48,705 nucleotides of DNA. It comes from Spirogloea muscicola. Taxonomy: Eukaryota; Streptophyta; Zygnematophyceae; Spirogloeales; Spirogloeaceae. Below, piece by piece: positions 9,438 through 20,020 of the stretch (position 1 is its first letter; each line of letters opens with the position of its first letter). The position numbers were made by a program, and so were the translations under genes. The stretch lies in NCBI GenBank assembly GCA_009602725.1, contig WELB01000251.1, forward strand, positions 76,471 to 125,175. The letters run 5' to 3'. The notes under the pieces were generated by a model, which was not told the DNA's origin, did no database searches, and worked only from the letters and a program-made list of their open reading frames with translations.

Positions 9438-11547
9438 ATGCGGCCCGCCGNTCGCCTCCCTCCTCCCGCCGCCCGCCGCCGTCGACGGTGGCGGTGACGC
9501 GAGTTCGTCCGGCGGCAGCAGCGGGCCCGCCTCGCCGGGCTCCGCCGCCAAGGCCGCCGCCAATGCCGCCGCCCATGACGGCGCGTGGCTGGACGACGAC
9601 CTCGACGTGGGCTACACGAACCTGCTCAAGATCATGCAGTCCCGCTTCCAGCCGCGCGCTGCGGCGGCGGCGGCGGCGGCGGCAGCGGAGCCCGCCGCCG
9701 GCGGCTGCCGGCACCACCACAGGCCCACGTCCTCGTCGTCGTCGCTGTCGTCGTCCACCACGACGGGAGCCGACGACGCCCACGACCTGGAGACGTACAG
9801 CCGTACAGACTCCATGAGCAGCACGGACTCGGCCCGCTCCTCCGAGGACTGCAGGAGCAGCAGCAGCGCAGGCAGCAGCGGCGCGCCGAGCCGCCGGACG
9901 TCGCTGCAGGGCGGCGCCGAGGACGCGGGCAGCCCGCTGCTGGGCAGCCTGATGCGCTATCCCTCCGACGACGCGGCGGACGACGGCGGCGGCGGCTGGA
10001 AGGTCCTGGAGGTCGGGGCGCGCGGCAGCGCCCAGTACCGCGCCATCGTCGTGAACCAGGTCCGCAGCCCCGCAGGACCGACGTCCGCAGCATGCGGAGC
10101 AGCTTGAGGAGACGCAACAATGGAGCTGAGCTCCGGCGGCCTGTGGCGGCGACGTTCGCCAGTGGCTATCACTCCGACATGGACGGCGCTGACTCCACAC
10201 TCCCCATACCATGTTGCTTTCCCTGCCTGCAGATGCGGCGCCAGGTCTCGCCCTGGCACTCGGTTCCGCTGTGCACCAGCGGCGGCCTCCTGCACTTCGT
10301 GTGCGAGACGCCGCGGGGCGAGGAGGTCGTGTGTGAGCTTGCCATGGACGAGGTCAACAACCCCCTGCGCGTCAGCCGTGACGGCGGCGGCGTCTGCCGC
10401 TACCGAGACGGCGCTCCGTGGCACGTCGGCTTCCTGCCTCAGACGTACGGCGATCCGCGGGAACCCAACAAGAGCTTCGGCGGGTTCCAGGTAGAGCCAG
10501 CCCTGGGTGGCGCCGATGCCGCCGGACGCTTGCTTGGTGTGATGCAGAGCCACCAACCACCATGAGCGCTGACGGCGCTGCTGGTACTGGTTGGCAGTAC
10601 ACGGGGAGGGCAATGGAGGTCCTCGAATTTGGCAGTAGGATGAGGCGCACTGGGGAGGTATACAAGGTCAAGCCCATTGCAGCATTCGCGGTCATTGAGC
10701 GGGAGCAGCTGGTCTGGAAGGTTGTTGCCATTGCTTGCGACGATCCCCTTGAGTCCCTCCTTCACGGCGCCCAGGATTTGGTTAGGTGAGCACCGTGTTA
10801 CGCACACGCACTTAGCAATTAACTTCTCAAATGTTACTATTACTTCCTAAGTGCATTGATGTACTATGTGTGACTTGCTATGCGACGGGTAGCCTGCGAC
10901 TTGCTCACTCTCAGACTCCAATCGGTGGGGCAGTGTCAGGCCCGGCCTGGTGGGCGAGATGAGGGAGTGGCTGCGAACGTCCACCCGGGCTGGTGACCGC
11001 TTAGAGCGGCCCAACTACTTCGGCCTCAACGAGCGCGTGGGTGGCCGGAGCTTTACCGTGTCCATAGTCAAGCAGGTGAACTTACAACAGGAATTTGTGT
11101 CCTTATAATCCACACAGTAGGTGCTGCACTGCGAAGCTTTTGTGACTGTCTGCTGTGGAGCATTGAGCTCTTGCCTTGTGGAAAGCTTTGTGGAAAATTG
11201 TCTGTGGACGGCCTTCTCAGGACCTCTGGTGCAATTTGGGTGCTTGGCAGGCACATGTCATGTGGCAGAACCTCAAGCTGCATGGTGTACCACTAGTTCG
11301 CGCCTCTAGCTATGCAGACTTTCAGCAGAGGAGCGCGGCTGTGAAACCGGGGCAGCTGCTGCGCTGCAGCCACTCTCTGCCGGCCCCCAAGCCCAGTCGT
11401 GCTCGATGCCAACTGATGACACAAGGTGATTGCGTCCGCTCTGCCATCTACTTTCTGCATGTGGCAGTATCCAATGCAGCCTACACCCCTCCTCTTACTG
11501 TGGCGTTCTTATGGTGGTGTATGCAGAGTCCATACCGTGACATATAG
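9438..11547 (+). CDS. Soluble inorganic pyrophosphatase-like protein lacking the catalytic aspartates
   Basis: The fold is that of family I soluble pyrophosphatase, closest in feel to the plant plastid type. Exons: about 9438-10059, 10233-10490, 10598-10785, 10940-11075, 11251-11547; phases agree. Landmarks in order: YRAIVVNQ, VSPWHSVPL, CETPRGEEVVCEL, GFLPQTYGDP, EVLEFGS, KVKPIAAFAVIE, WKVVAIACDDP, PGLVGEMREWL, NYFGL and AHVMWQNL. The signature DxDPxDV is replaced by TGRAMEV. The other two metal Asp sites read Glu (VIEREQ) and Val (QLVWK), and the Tyr-Lys pair after the EWFR-like motif is gone. Hydrolysis is therefore unlikely; a regulatory or structural role is inference. About 200 N-terminal residues are Ser/Ala/Gly-rich with an acidic GAWLDDDLDVGY segment. 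The start is uncertain: an N at 9451 breaks the frame between ATG codons (9348, 9438) and the clear coding frame. Confidence 0.88.
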
Positions 11548-12358
11548 AGAGTAGGCACTCAGGCTTCCTTGTTGTTCCATGTGCTTCGCAGCCGCCACTG
11601 ACAAGGACGCCTCACTACTACTGTACCCCTCGTAACACTTCCGCCTCAACGTCTGAGCTCACTAATATTTCAGCTAGCTCCTCAAGCCTGCCGGAGGTGC
11701 AATAAGTGGAGGCACAAGACATCAAGGCTGTCGAATTCGTACTGGCCCTGAACGTCTCGCCAATAAACCTCTCGTTGAAACACGGGGATGAGCCTGTCAT
11801 AAGCTGGTATTGAAGCTGCAATTGTAGCTCCAGCCGCAGGATTTGAATTCAGTAGATCTGCTTAAGCCCATCACCCCTTCCCTTGTACATTTGGCTACTT
11901 CATCATCGACAAGGCAGTGTGCCTTATAATGAAGGACTGGCTCTTGACCAGGCGGCTCACCCATGGTAGGCACAGGTGTGCTCACCTAGCTCCTCCAAGT
12001 CTTCCCAGAAGCATGTAATTTTACTTAAATACGACTGGCTGCTTGAGGAACTTCTCCATCTAGCAACTTGTGAACCAAGATGCCATTGGCGGCATGCAGT
12101 ACCTACTTCACAGAATGCCATAAGCCTGCCTAAGCGCTAAGGCATGATCCTATCTAGAGCTCGCGGTCGGATGTAAGCATGGTGGACAACAATGTCAAAT
12201 GGTTGTCGTAGTAGCATGAACCAGCGACTGGGCTGGGTCCCCACCTGACTCAGCCTTGTGCGCCATGGGAGCGCTCCCTGTGAGAAGGGTTGCCGCGGCA
12301 CATAGGGCTTACTATCCGAATGTGAGGCAACCACGTTGCTGCTCCGGTGCGCCTAGCT
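11548..12358. other. Intergenic, nothing recognised
   Basis: Downstream flank of the pyrophosphatase-like gene. Open frames here are short and unlike any family I know; no LINE tails are evident. Confidence 0.5.
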
Positions 12359-12590
12359 GTGGCTGCCAATCGCTGAGTGAGGCTGAGCCTGTGCTGTTTG
12401 TGTGACTGTGTGGCTAATCACTGAGAGAGGGCGAAGCCTGTGCTATCTGTGTGACGGCGTGGCTGAGTAAAGGCGGAGCCTGTACTGTCTGTGCGACTGT
12501 GTGGCTGATTGCTGAGTGAGGGCGTAGCCTCAGCTGTGTGTGTGACTACGTGGCTGTTGTCTGGGTGAGGGCGGGATCTGTGTGCTGCCG
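12359..12590. repeat. Minisatellite, five diverged units of about 49 bp
   Basis: Units begin with GTGGCT at 12359, 12410, 12459, 12501 and 12550. Lengths are 51, 49, 42, 49 and about 41. Each contains a GAGTGAGGGCG-like core followed by GCCTGTGCT and a TGTGTGACT end. The units differ by point changes and one 7-bp deletion, so the array is old and not an assembly artefact. Confidence 0.85.
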
Positions 12591-13020
12591 TGAGCAGATC
12601 TGCGTCTGAATCACCGAGACGAGGGTGGTCTGCTGGTCCTACGAAGAAGGGCAAATGTCCATTTGAGGAGTTTCAGTGGAGGAGACAAGAAGCGGAGGTC
12701 GCGATTGACAGGAGCAGCCAGAGCAGGAAGACTGTCACATTGTTGGTCGGAAGGGCCCCACTAGCCTGGAGCATGGTGCATAGAGAAGGCGCCCAATGCG
12801 CATTAAATGACTGAAAAAGGTGTGTGAAAGGGAGAGGCCACGCCGAGCCAATACATATTCCAAACGATAATGGCACGAGGAGCGCAGAGAACAGTGCCGC
12901 ACTAAGCGAAGCCCTCCTCGGCTAGGAAGGGATTATAAATGGGCGAAGCGCATCCGGAGGGGGACTTCAGTACCCTCGCGTGAGCTAATGCAGTCTTGTC
13001 AGGCTTAATACAGAATTCTG
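12591..13020. other. Intergenic, nothing recognised
   Basis: No gene, RNA or repeat that I can name between the minisatellite and the next LINE tail cluster, which starts with GGGCTGGCTTTC at about 13047. Confidence 0.45.
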
Positions 13021-13740
13021 GCCCTACGGACCTTGTCCTCTCATTCTGGGCTGGCTTTCAAAGCCCCCGCCCCCTTTAGATATTCCTTTGGCTGGCCTCT
13101 CACAGCCATTGCCGTACTAGAAGTGAGCTCTTCCTTGGAAGATCTCACTTCCGATGGCTGTGACACGGCCAGCCCAAGACATACGAACAAATGATATCGA
13201 AGAAAGTGGCTCTCCGAAAGAATGCTGACTGGATGGATGGTGGCGGCCCGTGACGGGCCGGCCATGGCCCTTGACGGGTGGCCGGAGGGCGAGACGGGGA
13301 GGAGCTGTGACGGACCGAAACGGGTGCACCGCTGACGCGACGGCGAGCGTTGTCTTAGAGCGGGCTCGAGTCGTCTGCGCAGGGGCTTGGGGCGGGGGGC
13401 CCGCCAAGCTATTGGGTGCTGCGGGACGTACTCGGTGGGTCCGGCCCAGCTCACGGCAACAGCGGCGGCAGATTCCCTAGTGGGCGGCAGTGGGTCCCGT
13501 GTTGGCGGGAATGGTGCCGAGTTCCATGGCTCGCGCGCTGCATCTGCGTGCGGGTCGTGCCCTAGCTGCAGCCTATGGCCCTTGCCAGGAGAAGAAAGTG
13601 CTCGCCCATTGAGAATAGGGGCTGGAACAACCAGCCCGAAAAAGAATGAACAGGGGACCCCGCTATCGGGAGCCCAGTATCGCCGACCTGCAGCTGCTTA
13701 GCAGGCGTTACTGAGTGTTTCGTAGCTGCTTGCTTCCATC
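13020..13740 (+). mobile_element. LINE family B tails and a C-terminal fragment
   Basis: Plus-strand tails lie near 13047 and 13087 and a minus-strand one near 13150. A degenerate plus-strand LINE body follows: from about 13530 it reads SMARALHLRAGRALAAAYG. It is then interrupted by a minus-oriented hairpin tail (13590-13650, GTGCTCGCCC start). LINE end sequence resumes as ADLQLLSRRY-stop near 13690-13713, so a tail has inserted into an older copy. Confidence 0.65.
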
Positions 13741-15214
13741 TGTGCTAGCTTTACTGGATACTGAGCAGCCATCTGCATCTCCTCCTGCACCATCTTGCAC
13801 TTTGTAGTGTCGTCCTTTTTCAGCACCTCTTTCTTTGGCTTTGAACATTGTCCATTCTTTTTGGGTTGGCTTTGCCAGCCCCTCTTCTCAATGGGCGAGC
13901 ACCTTCTTTAGCGCTTTCCCTTGGCCCCTTTGACCTTTGAGATTTTTGTTTCTGGGCTGGCCTCTCACAGCCACCGCCGTCTCCTGGAAGCGTCTTTCTC
14001 TAGCTGAGGGGCCTTCGTCCGCTCCAAACAAACAGCTCTTCCAGTATAGAGCAATGGCTGTGAGAGGCCAGCACAAGAAGCGAGAGAAGGACTCATCCAG
14101 TAGATTAACAGCTATTCCAATATGAGGCAGTGGCTGTGAAAGAAAGTGGGCTCTCTCAATGGGGGCAAGGGCTGTGAAAGGCCAGCCCAGAACTATTAAC
14201 CAGGTCCAAAGGGGCGAAAGGCGCCAAAATACACAGCTAAGCAAGGAAATACAGCGAATGGGAGCATAGTAGCTTAGAAACCCCGAGTCAGCAGGCGCAA
14301 GTCAGATCACGATGCAGTAGAGGGCGATGGCTGTGATTGGCTAGCCCAGGTAAAAATATGTACGACGGGCAAAGGAAGCCAGAGAAGCCGAAATGCAAAA
14401 GTCACGAAAATGTCCTTGAGGACTCCTGCAAGTGGGCGCTCAATTACCTCTACTCAACAAGTGCAGACAGAATAAGACTAAGAAGGAAGGACTGGAGGGC
14501 GGAAAAACGCTGCCCTGGCGAAACACGGAGGCAGCAGCCAAGGTGCGACCTGCAAATGGGCAAGGGCTGCGAACAGCCAGAAGAAACATGAACATTCTTC
14601 CAGTAGTGAACGATGGCTGTGGTTGGCAAGCCCAGAACAAGAACGACGAAGTTCGAACTGGCACCCCGACGAGACCCTGAAGTAGCGCCAAAGAGCGAGA
14701 GACACTTCCAGTAAAGGGCTATGGCTGTGATTGGCCAGCTTCGGAAAAAGGAGTGATAAGGCTCGCGGTGCGCATGGTACGAAAGAAGCCGAAAGGACGC
14801 TTCCAGGAGAAGGCGTTGGGAATGTCGTGTCTTTCGGTGGCCGGGAGATGGCCCCCAGAAAAAGATAGTAAAAACATAGTGGCTCGCCCAATGGGGGTAA
14901 GGGCTTCTTGTGAGAAGCCAGCCCTTAAAAGAGTTGACAAGGTTCGAAGGAAAAGAAGAAAGTGCTCGCCCATTGAGAATAGGGGCTGGAAAAGCCAGCC
15001 CAAAAAAGAATGAACAGAGTACGAGAAGCGGGCCAGGGGAAGCGCTAAGAAAAACAAGGACACAGAGAAACAAAGCAGCTACAAATCACTCAGTAACCTC
15101 GAAGAAAAAAAAAGAAGGTGCTCGCCCATTGAGAAGAGGGGCTGGCAAAGCCAACCCAAAAAGAATGGACAATGTTCAAAGCCAAAGAAAGAGGTGCTGA
15201 AAAGAGAGAGAAGG
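13741..15214. repeat. Dense array of LINE 3' tails with conserved hairpins
   Basis: At least ten tails lie in about 1.5 kb. Plus-strand hairpins are near 13862 and 13952. Minus-strand ones are near 14050, 14150, 14325, 14605, 14715, 14900, 14980 and 15130. Three terminus subtypes recur: GTGCTCGCCCATTG, CTTCCAGTAGAGGGCG and the ACATTGTCCATTC leader. No protein-coding LINE sequence separates most of them, so these are insertions of little more than the hairpin. Confidence 0.8.
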
Positions 15215-15480
15215 CGCGCGGGGCGCATGAATTGAAAGAAAAAGGACTACACTACAAAGTGCAAGATGGTGCAGAGGGAGATGCAGATGGCTGCTCAGTA
15301 TCCACGTGTGAACAACAGCAGATCAGAGTAACTCGGAGCAGGAGAAGCGGCACTTTGCCGAGACCCGGAAGCAGCAGCCATAGCACGGCCAGCCCGCGCG
15401 TGGACCGCATGAGCCAAAGAGCGCTGCAGCGAGACCGCCAGCCTCATCCGAAAGACCTGCGAAAAAGGGCTTCTGAAGCC
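15215..15480 (-). mobile_element. LINE family B C-terminal fragment
   Basis: Minus-strand frame reads QVFRMRLAVSLQRSLAHAV, RAGRAMAAASGSRQ and ends SYSDLLLFTRGY-stop at about 15295-15297. A minus-strand tail with the GCGCGC..CATGAATT motif lies at 15215-15240. The 5' side is lost at about 15480, just ahead of the HLH gene. Confidence 0.75.
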
Positions 15481-15626
15481 GAAGGGCCGGAGCGCCGTCT
15501 CGGGCCACTGAGAAGCAGCGGAGCCACGCTTGGGAGACGGCGGGCGACGTCCCCGGGGGGCGCCGGACGTCCGGGGGGGGGGGCGCGGCGCGCCCCGCCC
15601 GACGCTCCGCCGGCGGCGCCGGAGGC

Positions 15627-16719
15627 GTGTCGGCGGCAGAGGGCCCACCCGCCCGACAGTTGGACGTCGGGCGGAGGGGTGGCAACCCGGGAGGGCGACG
15701 ACCACCCCCCTCTCATACTTGTTCCCCGGAGCCCGGAGAGCTGGCCAGCCCCCACTCGCCTCACCATCGCCATCGCCGCCGCCGCCGTGAGCGCCAGTTC
15801 CTGCTCGCGCGGCAGCTGCTCCAGAGCGCCCTGCGGCGGCTGCTGGCCGAGGCGGCGCTGGCGCCGGGCCGGGACGAGCAGCTCAGCGACGGCGAGGTGG
15901 TGCAGGCCGAGGAGGCCGCCGGGCCTGCGCCGCGGCTGCCATGCCGGCGCTCGCGGACGGTGAGCACATGCGGAAGCCATGCTCGGGTGGGGGTGCTGCC
16001 TTTGGCCGGTCGCCAGAATGAACCCCTCTTGAGGGTCCCAGCTATACTGTAGCATGCGGCCTGCAGTTGCTGCTGGATCTCGTAAGATGCTCATGGCGTG
16101 GATGTCAGCAATCATGGCGGCCTCCATGGCTCCATATGCGAAGATTTCGTATCGCGAAGCAAGGCCTTACTGCTGCTAACGTGCCCTCATGAGCTGCGTC
16201 AGCGCTCCGGCTCGGGAATGCCGGAGGAGAGCCGATTCACGTCCGATGGGGCCGGCCGCAGAGCCCCCCATGGCCACCATCCACGGCGATCAGTGCACAC
16301 GGCCGCTTGGTGTCGTAGCCGGCGTGGCAGCGCCGCCTCTGTGGATGCGCCGGAGCTGCCCGCCGACTGGGTTTCCTTTGACGACTTCCTGCCCAAGATT
16401 GCCCGCCTCAAGGAGGTCGTGCCCGACTGCAAGCAGGCATGGCTGCAATCCTCGCCCCCCTAGCTCTCGCCTCCAGGCGGCAGTCCGCCCTGAAGCCCCA
16501 CGAGCTGGCCACCACCGTCTGGTCGTCGTAGTGGATGCCGTCATAGGACTCTTGCTGATGACAAGCTGCCCCAAACGTCTGGTTGTTGCAATGCTGTTTC
16601 TTCTGTAGGACATGGATGTGGAGGCCGTGTTGGACTGCACAATCAAGCACGTGCTTGAGCTGGAGGCTGCGGCTGCACACTCCTTGCAGGGCCTGGCCTC
16701 CGAACACGGTCCCAACTGA
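15627..16719 (+). CDS. HLH protein resembling the LONESOME HIGHWAY C-terminus (5' end unresolved)
   Basis: Three exons fit in phase: a 5' part ending at 15959, 16203-16436 and 16609-16719 (TGA at 16717-16719). Joining the last two gives a helix-loop-helix: KIARLKEVVPDCKQ, then DMDVEAVLDCTIKHVLELE. The LHW family reads KELREIVPNGAK and CSIDALLERTIKHMLFLQ at the same place, so the match is to that class of atypical plant HLH, which act as dimer partners in vascular and root patterning. There is no convincing basic DNA-binding stretch before helix 1. The first exon is GC-rich with a helical LARQLLQSALRRLLAEA segment and has no in-frame ATG that I can find, so the start is missing or further upstream. 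The second intron (16437-16608) uses a GC donor. Another atypical HLH class is possible. Confidence 0.6.
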
Positions 16720-16983
16720 GGAAAAGTTTCCCTCCGCGGCTGCACACCAGCAGAAGTTGCTATATCGGCTAAGTTGTGACTGGCCGCCTCTCCCACTTAG
16801 CTCAAAGGGAGAGTACAAAAGGCAAAGCCAGCAGCAAGATGGCTTCACCCATGAATGAGGATGCAAGCTTCCACCTTGCATCCTCACTGAGGTTCACAGT
16901 CGATCCACTGTAGACGGCATCAGCATCTCCGCACGCATCTGCGCACATTTGCATAGCATTAATAGCAGGAACCGACACTCCAC

Positions 16984-17025
16984 AGGCGCTACAAGGTCTT
17001 CCTTCCTGGAGACCTTTTAGCGCCT
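16984..17025. other. Strong two-step hairpin downstream of the HLH gene
   Basis: AGGCGCT and AAGGTCT pair perfectly with AGACCTT and AGCGCCT around a 10-nt loop, with a 2x2 internal bulge. It starts 265 nt after the stop of the HLH gene. It could be a 3' UTR structure, a small foldback element or chance; it does not match the LINE tail hairpins. Confidence 0.5.
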
Positions 17026-20020
17026 GGGGTAGTTGGCTCGTCCTTCTTTGAAGTCACAATATGATGGGGAGAGTGACTGTGATTGTTATAAATCATTTCA
17101 TTGTTGATAAATTGGGCCCAACTTCAGGTCAGCAAAGTACACCTAAAGCTAGCTACATGTGAGATGCAACTAATAGACATATGCGCAGCTTTGTTGCTCC
17201 AGACTACTACATTCATCTCAAGTCATCAAGGAGCTGCACGGTGTATGCATCTCATGTGCGACACTCTGCATTCTTCTTTCTTAAAACTGAAGTGTGGGTT
17301 ACTTGCTTGCAACTGAAGTGTGTACTACTTGCTTGCACATTTATTTTGACGTCTGTCCATGTTGTACGTAATGCCACAGGCAGTAGATGCACTACAGCTT
17401 AAGGAAAGAAATGGCAGCAAGTAAGCATATTGCTCGGTAACCACTTCAGCGGTTGCTGCTCTAGAAACCTCAGTTATCCAAGTCTTATCTTTTAATAATT
17501 ATATAGCAACCAAACAGCATGCGGCTTGTTCTGAACTTCACTCTTGCCTCACACGGTCAAGCATGCCAGGCTTGTAAGGGCACTTTGCCCCATTGACTCA
17601 ACGGCTCACCGATATGACTTTCTCCCTTCCATATCACATCATAATTTGATGCACGTTAGGCTTGCGGAGGCACGTCGACTCCTCAAGCCTAGAGTAGGCC
17701 GACCTGAAGTCCCGCTTCCCTTCACCCTTGTCAAAAATTGTCAGATTGTCACGTTGTCAAGTGCTGTACAGAACTGATGTAGCAGACGATGCATTAGCTA
17801 CATGACTGGAAGGGCATGAGTCGGTCAGCAACTTTGTGCTTGCCTATATGTAGTCATTCAAAGTAGACAAGCACACCGTTGTGCACAACTGAAGAAATGC
17901 AGGTAAACATGCAACTAAACTTACCTTCTTCCATTGCAGACTGTCGCGTTGCAAAATCTTTCACTATCTTGAATATAAGCGGCAAGTATCCTCACACGGA
18001 TCAGAGAATCATCCATGTACAACGTGAAATACAAGCCCCTCGTGGCTGACAAGGTCGTCTATGATCAAGCATCCGAAGTGAGGGAACGACTGGTGATGCA
18101 AAGTTGCGAAATCCACTTTCAGTTTTCGCCACCAATTGTACCACCAAATTTACAGATGCTCTGCTGCAGCACATGGCCAGTAGTGCCCTTAATCAGAGCA
18201 TCTGGTATCGCTTGGGACGAATGCAATGAAGCTGGATTACGGCAAGCCAAGCCTTGCACAATGAACCCACTCGTTTGCTACACACATCTTGAACACCGTT
18301 CAAATGACTGATTTTCTCGTCTTTGGCCTTTGTGCAGCACAAGGCTATCCGCAGGCTCAACTCCTGGCGAGCTTGACATTCTCAATGCGGGCTCGCAATG
18401 TGGCGCGGTGGACTGGCAGCAAAGTCAAGGACGTGCACTGTGGACGGACCAGAAACTGCTGCATTATTTTGGGTTTGAGTGCATGACTTATTACAGCTCG
18501 ATGTCCCATTTCTGGCAATAGCTGGTGGCCCCACGTCATGTTGGCTGCCTTGGACCGTGGTATGCTCCTCGATCCTGGTTGGGTTCTCATCGGTATCGTT
18601 GGTCGATTGACATTGATTGACTGGCTTTAGTAGACTAACAGATTCTTGACAGCATAAGAGCCTGGCTGCTTCTGCTGTCGTTTGTGGAGCGTCATGCCAC
18701 TGAGCTTCTACATGTGGGCAATTGCTAAGTGCAGCGTCGCCGCTTGTGCAGCATGTAGCTGCACAAGTAGGCAAGAGGTCAAGACGGACATGAAGTGCGC
18801 ATGACAGGTGCTCCTCGACTTCCTCGGTGTTCCATTCAGCTCAGTCAGCAGTGCATATTTCTGGGAGCTGAATCTAATGGAAGCAATTAGGCAGCAAGCG
18901 GTCAAGCTCCCTAGCCCGTGGCCTAGCCTATCTCGACAGGAGATGCCCGACTTGCAATGCCCCACTTGCAGCATGTCCTGCAGAAGGATGTCTTGCAGAT
19001 CTCGTCAAGTCGTGAAGTTCTTTGTGAAAGCATGTTATGATAAAGCTCTCCTCACCTGATGTGAAGGAGCAAGCTACAACAATGTAATGCAGGGGAATGT
19101 GGGCGACACTTCAAGGGGGGCCGCCCCACATGGACCCAAGAGGACCCAATTGTAAGCTATGCTGCAGTTATCCTCGGAGGCTGCCAAAATGATCTAGCTG
19201 AAGTCGGGAGACAACAAAGAGAGGGGGGAATGAAGTAGCAAGCAGCAGTTGCAGCAGCAGCAATGGTAGATCAATCATCAACTGGACCTAGTCAGGCTGG
19301 AGCAAGGTTGAGCGTGATGGGCGAGGAGCCCGAAGGGCATCCTTCTGCTCCGAGCAGGCCCCTAAAGGCCTGCACCACGTGCCGCCCTGCCTTCAATTTA
19401 CCTTGTACTGATATACAGGAGCTCCATTGAGTAAGAATGAAGTGTGAAGATGTATGCTACAGCAACTTTGTCTTGGTATCACAGTAGCTCATCTGAGATC
19501 ATGAGCACCAACAGCACAGTCGCAACCCCTCCATGTCGATTGTAGCAATTGTATTGCTCAGTGGTTGCTCGGACACCGACGTAAGTGCGACCGAACTCTC
19601 TTGAGGTCTTCTGACAGCCTGACTGGGGAAACGGCGTCTTGGCAATGCCGGGCGTCAGGCTTCATCGGCAGTGCTCTGCTGCAAATACTTGGTGAACGTT
19701 TGATGGCGGTGTTGTCACATAGCAGTGATTTCAGAAGACCAGTGCCGCTGGCAGGCACAGCTGCAGAGAGAGGCGCCGCTCAAGCGTGCCGAATGATCTT
19801 GGGAAATCAACGATATGCGCGCCAGAAGTCCGCTGAAGTCATAGCGAGCTTCCTGTGGACCTTATCACCATCCGAGGTTGGCCGGATCCAATCTCGGCTG
19901 GCAACCACCGGCAGTCACCGCTCATGTGCAGCCCATTGGCTCTGGTATGACTGCTTGGCACTGGCCCGGAGAGCGACGTGGTCGTCAGGGAGCAGACTCG
20001 AAATTGTGTGACTTCTGCGG
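17026..20020. other. Intergenic, no gene recognised
   Basis: AT-richer than its surroundings, with many short open frames on both strands. None matches a family I know, splice signals do not chain, and no LINE tail hairpin is visible. The 3' flank of the minus-strand bHLH gene lies at the right edge. Confidence 0.5.

Noticed and set aside
9313-10212. 299-codon minus-strand open frame
   Set aside because: Antisense of the Ser/Ala-rich first exon of the pyrophosphatase-like gene; Arg-rich composition from GC bias.
15444-16127. 227-codon minus-strand open frame opposite the HLH gene
   Set aside because: GC-rich shadow of the plus-strand frame; no family resemblance, and the plus strand has phased splice sites and an HLH match.
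18015-18311. 98-codon frame starting MYNVKYKPLVADK
   Set aside because: No recognisable domain and no neighbouring exons; length is expected by chance in this AT-richer stretch.
19263-19430. 55-codon plus-strand frame with KACTTCR resembling the start of a fungal-type zinc cluster
   Set aside because: Only the first Cys pair is present, there are no further cysteines in spacing, and no splice support.
19565-20011. 148-codon plus-strand frame
   Set aside because: Overlaps the 3' flank of the bHLH gene on the opposite strand; composition unconvincing and no family match.
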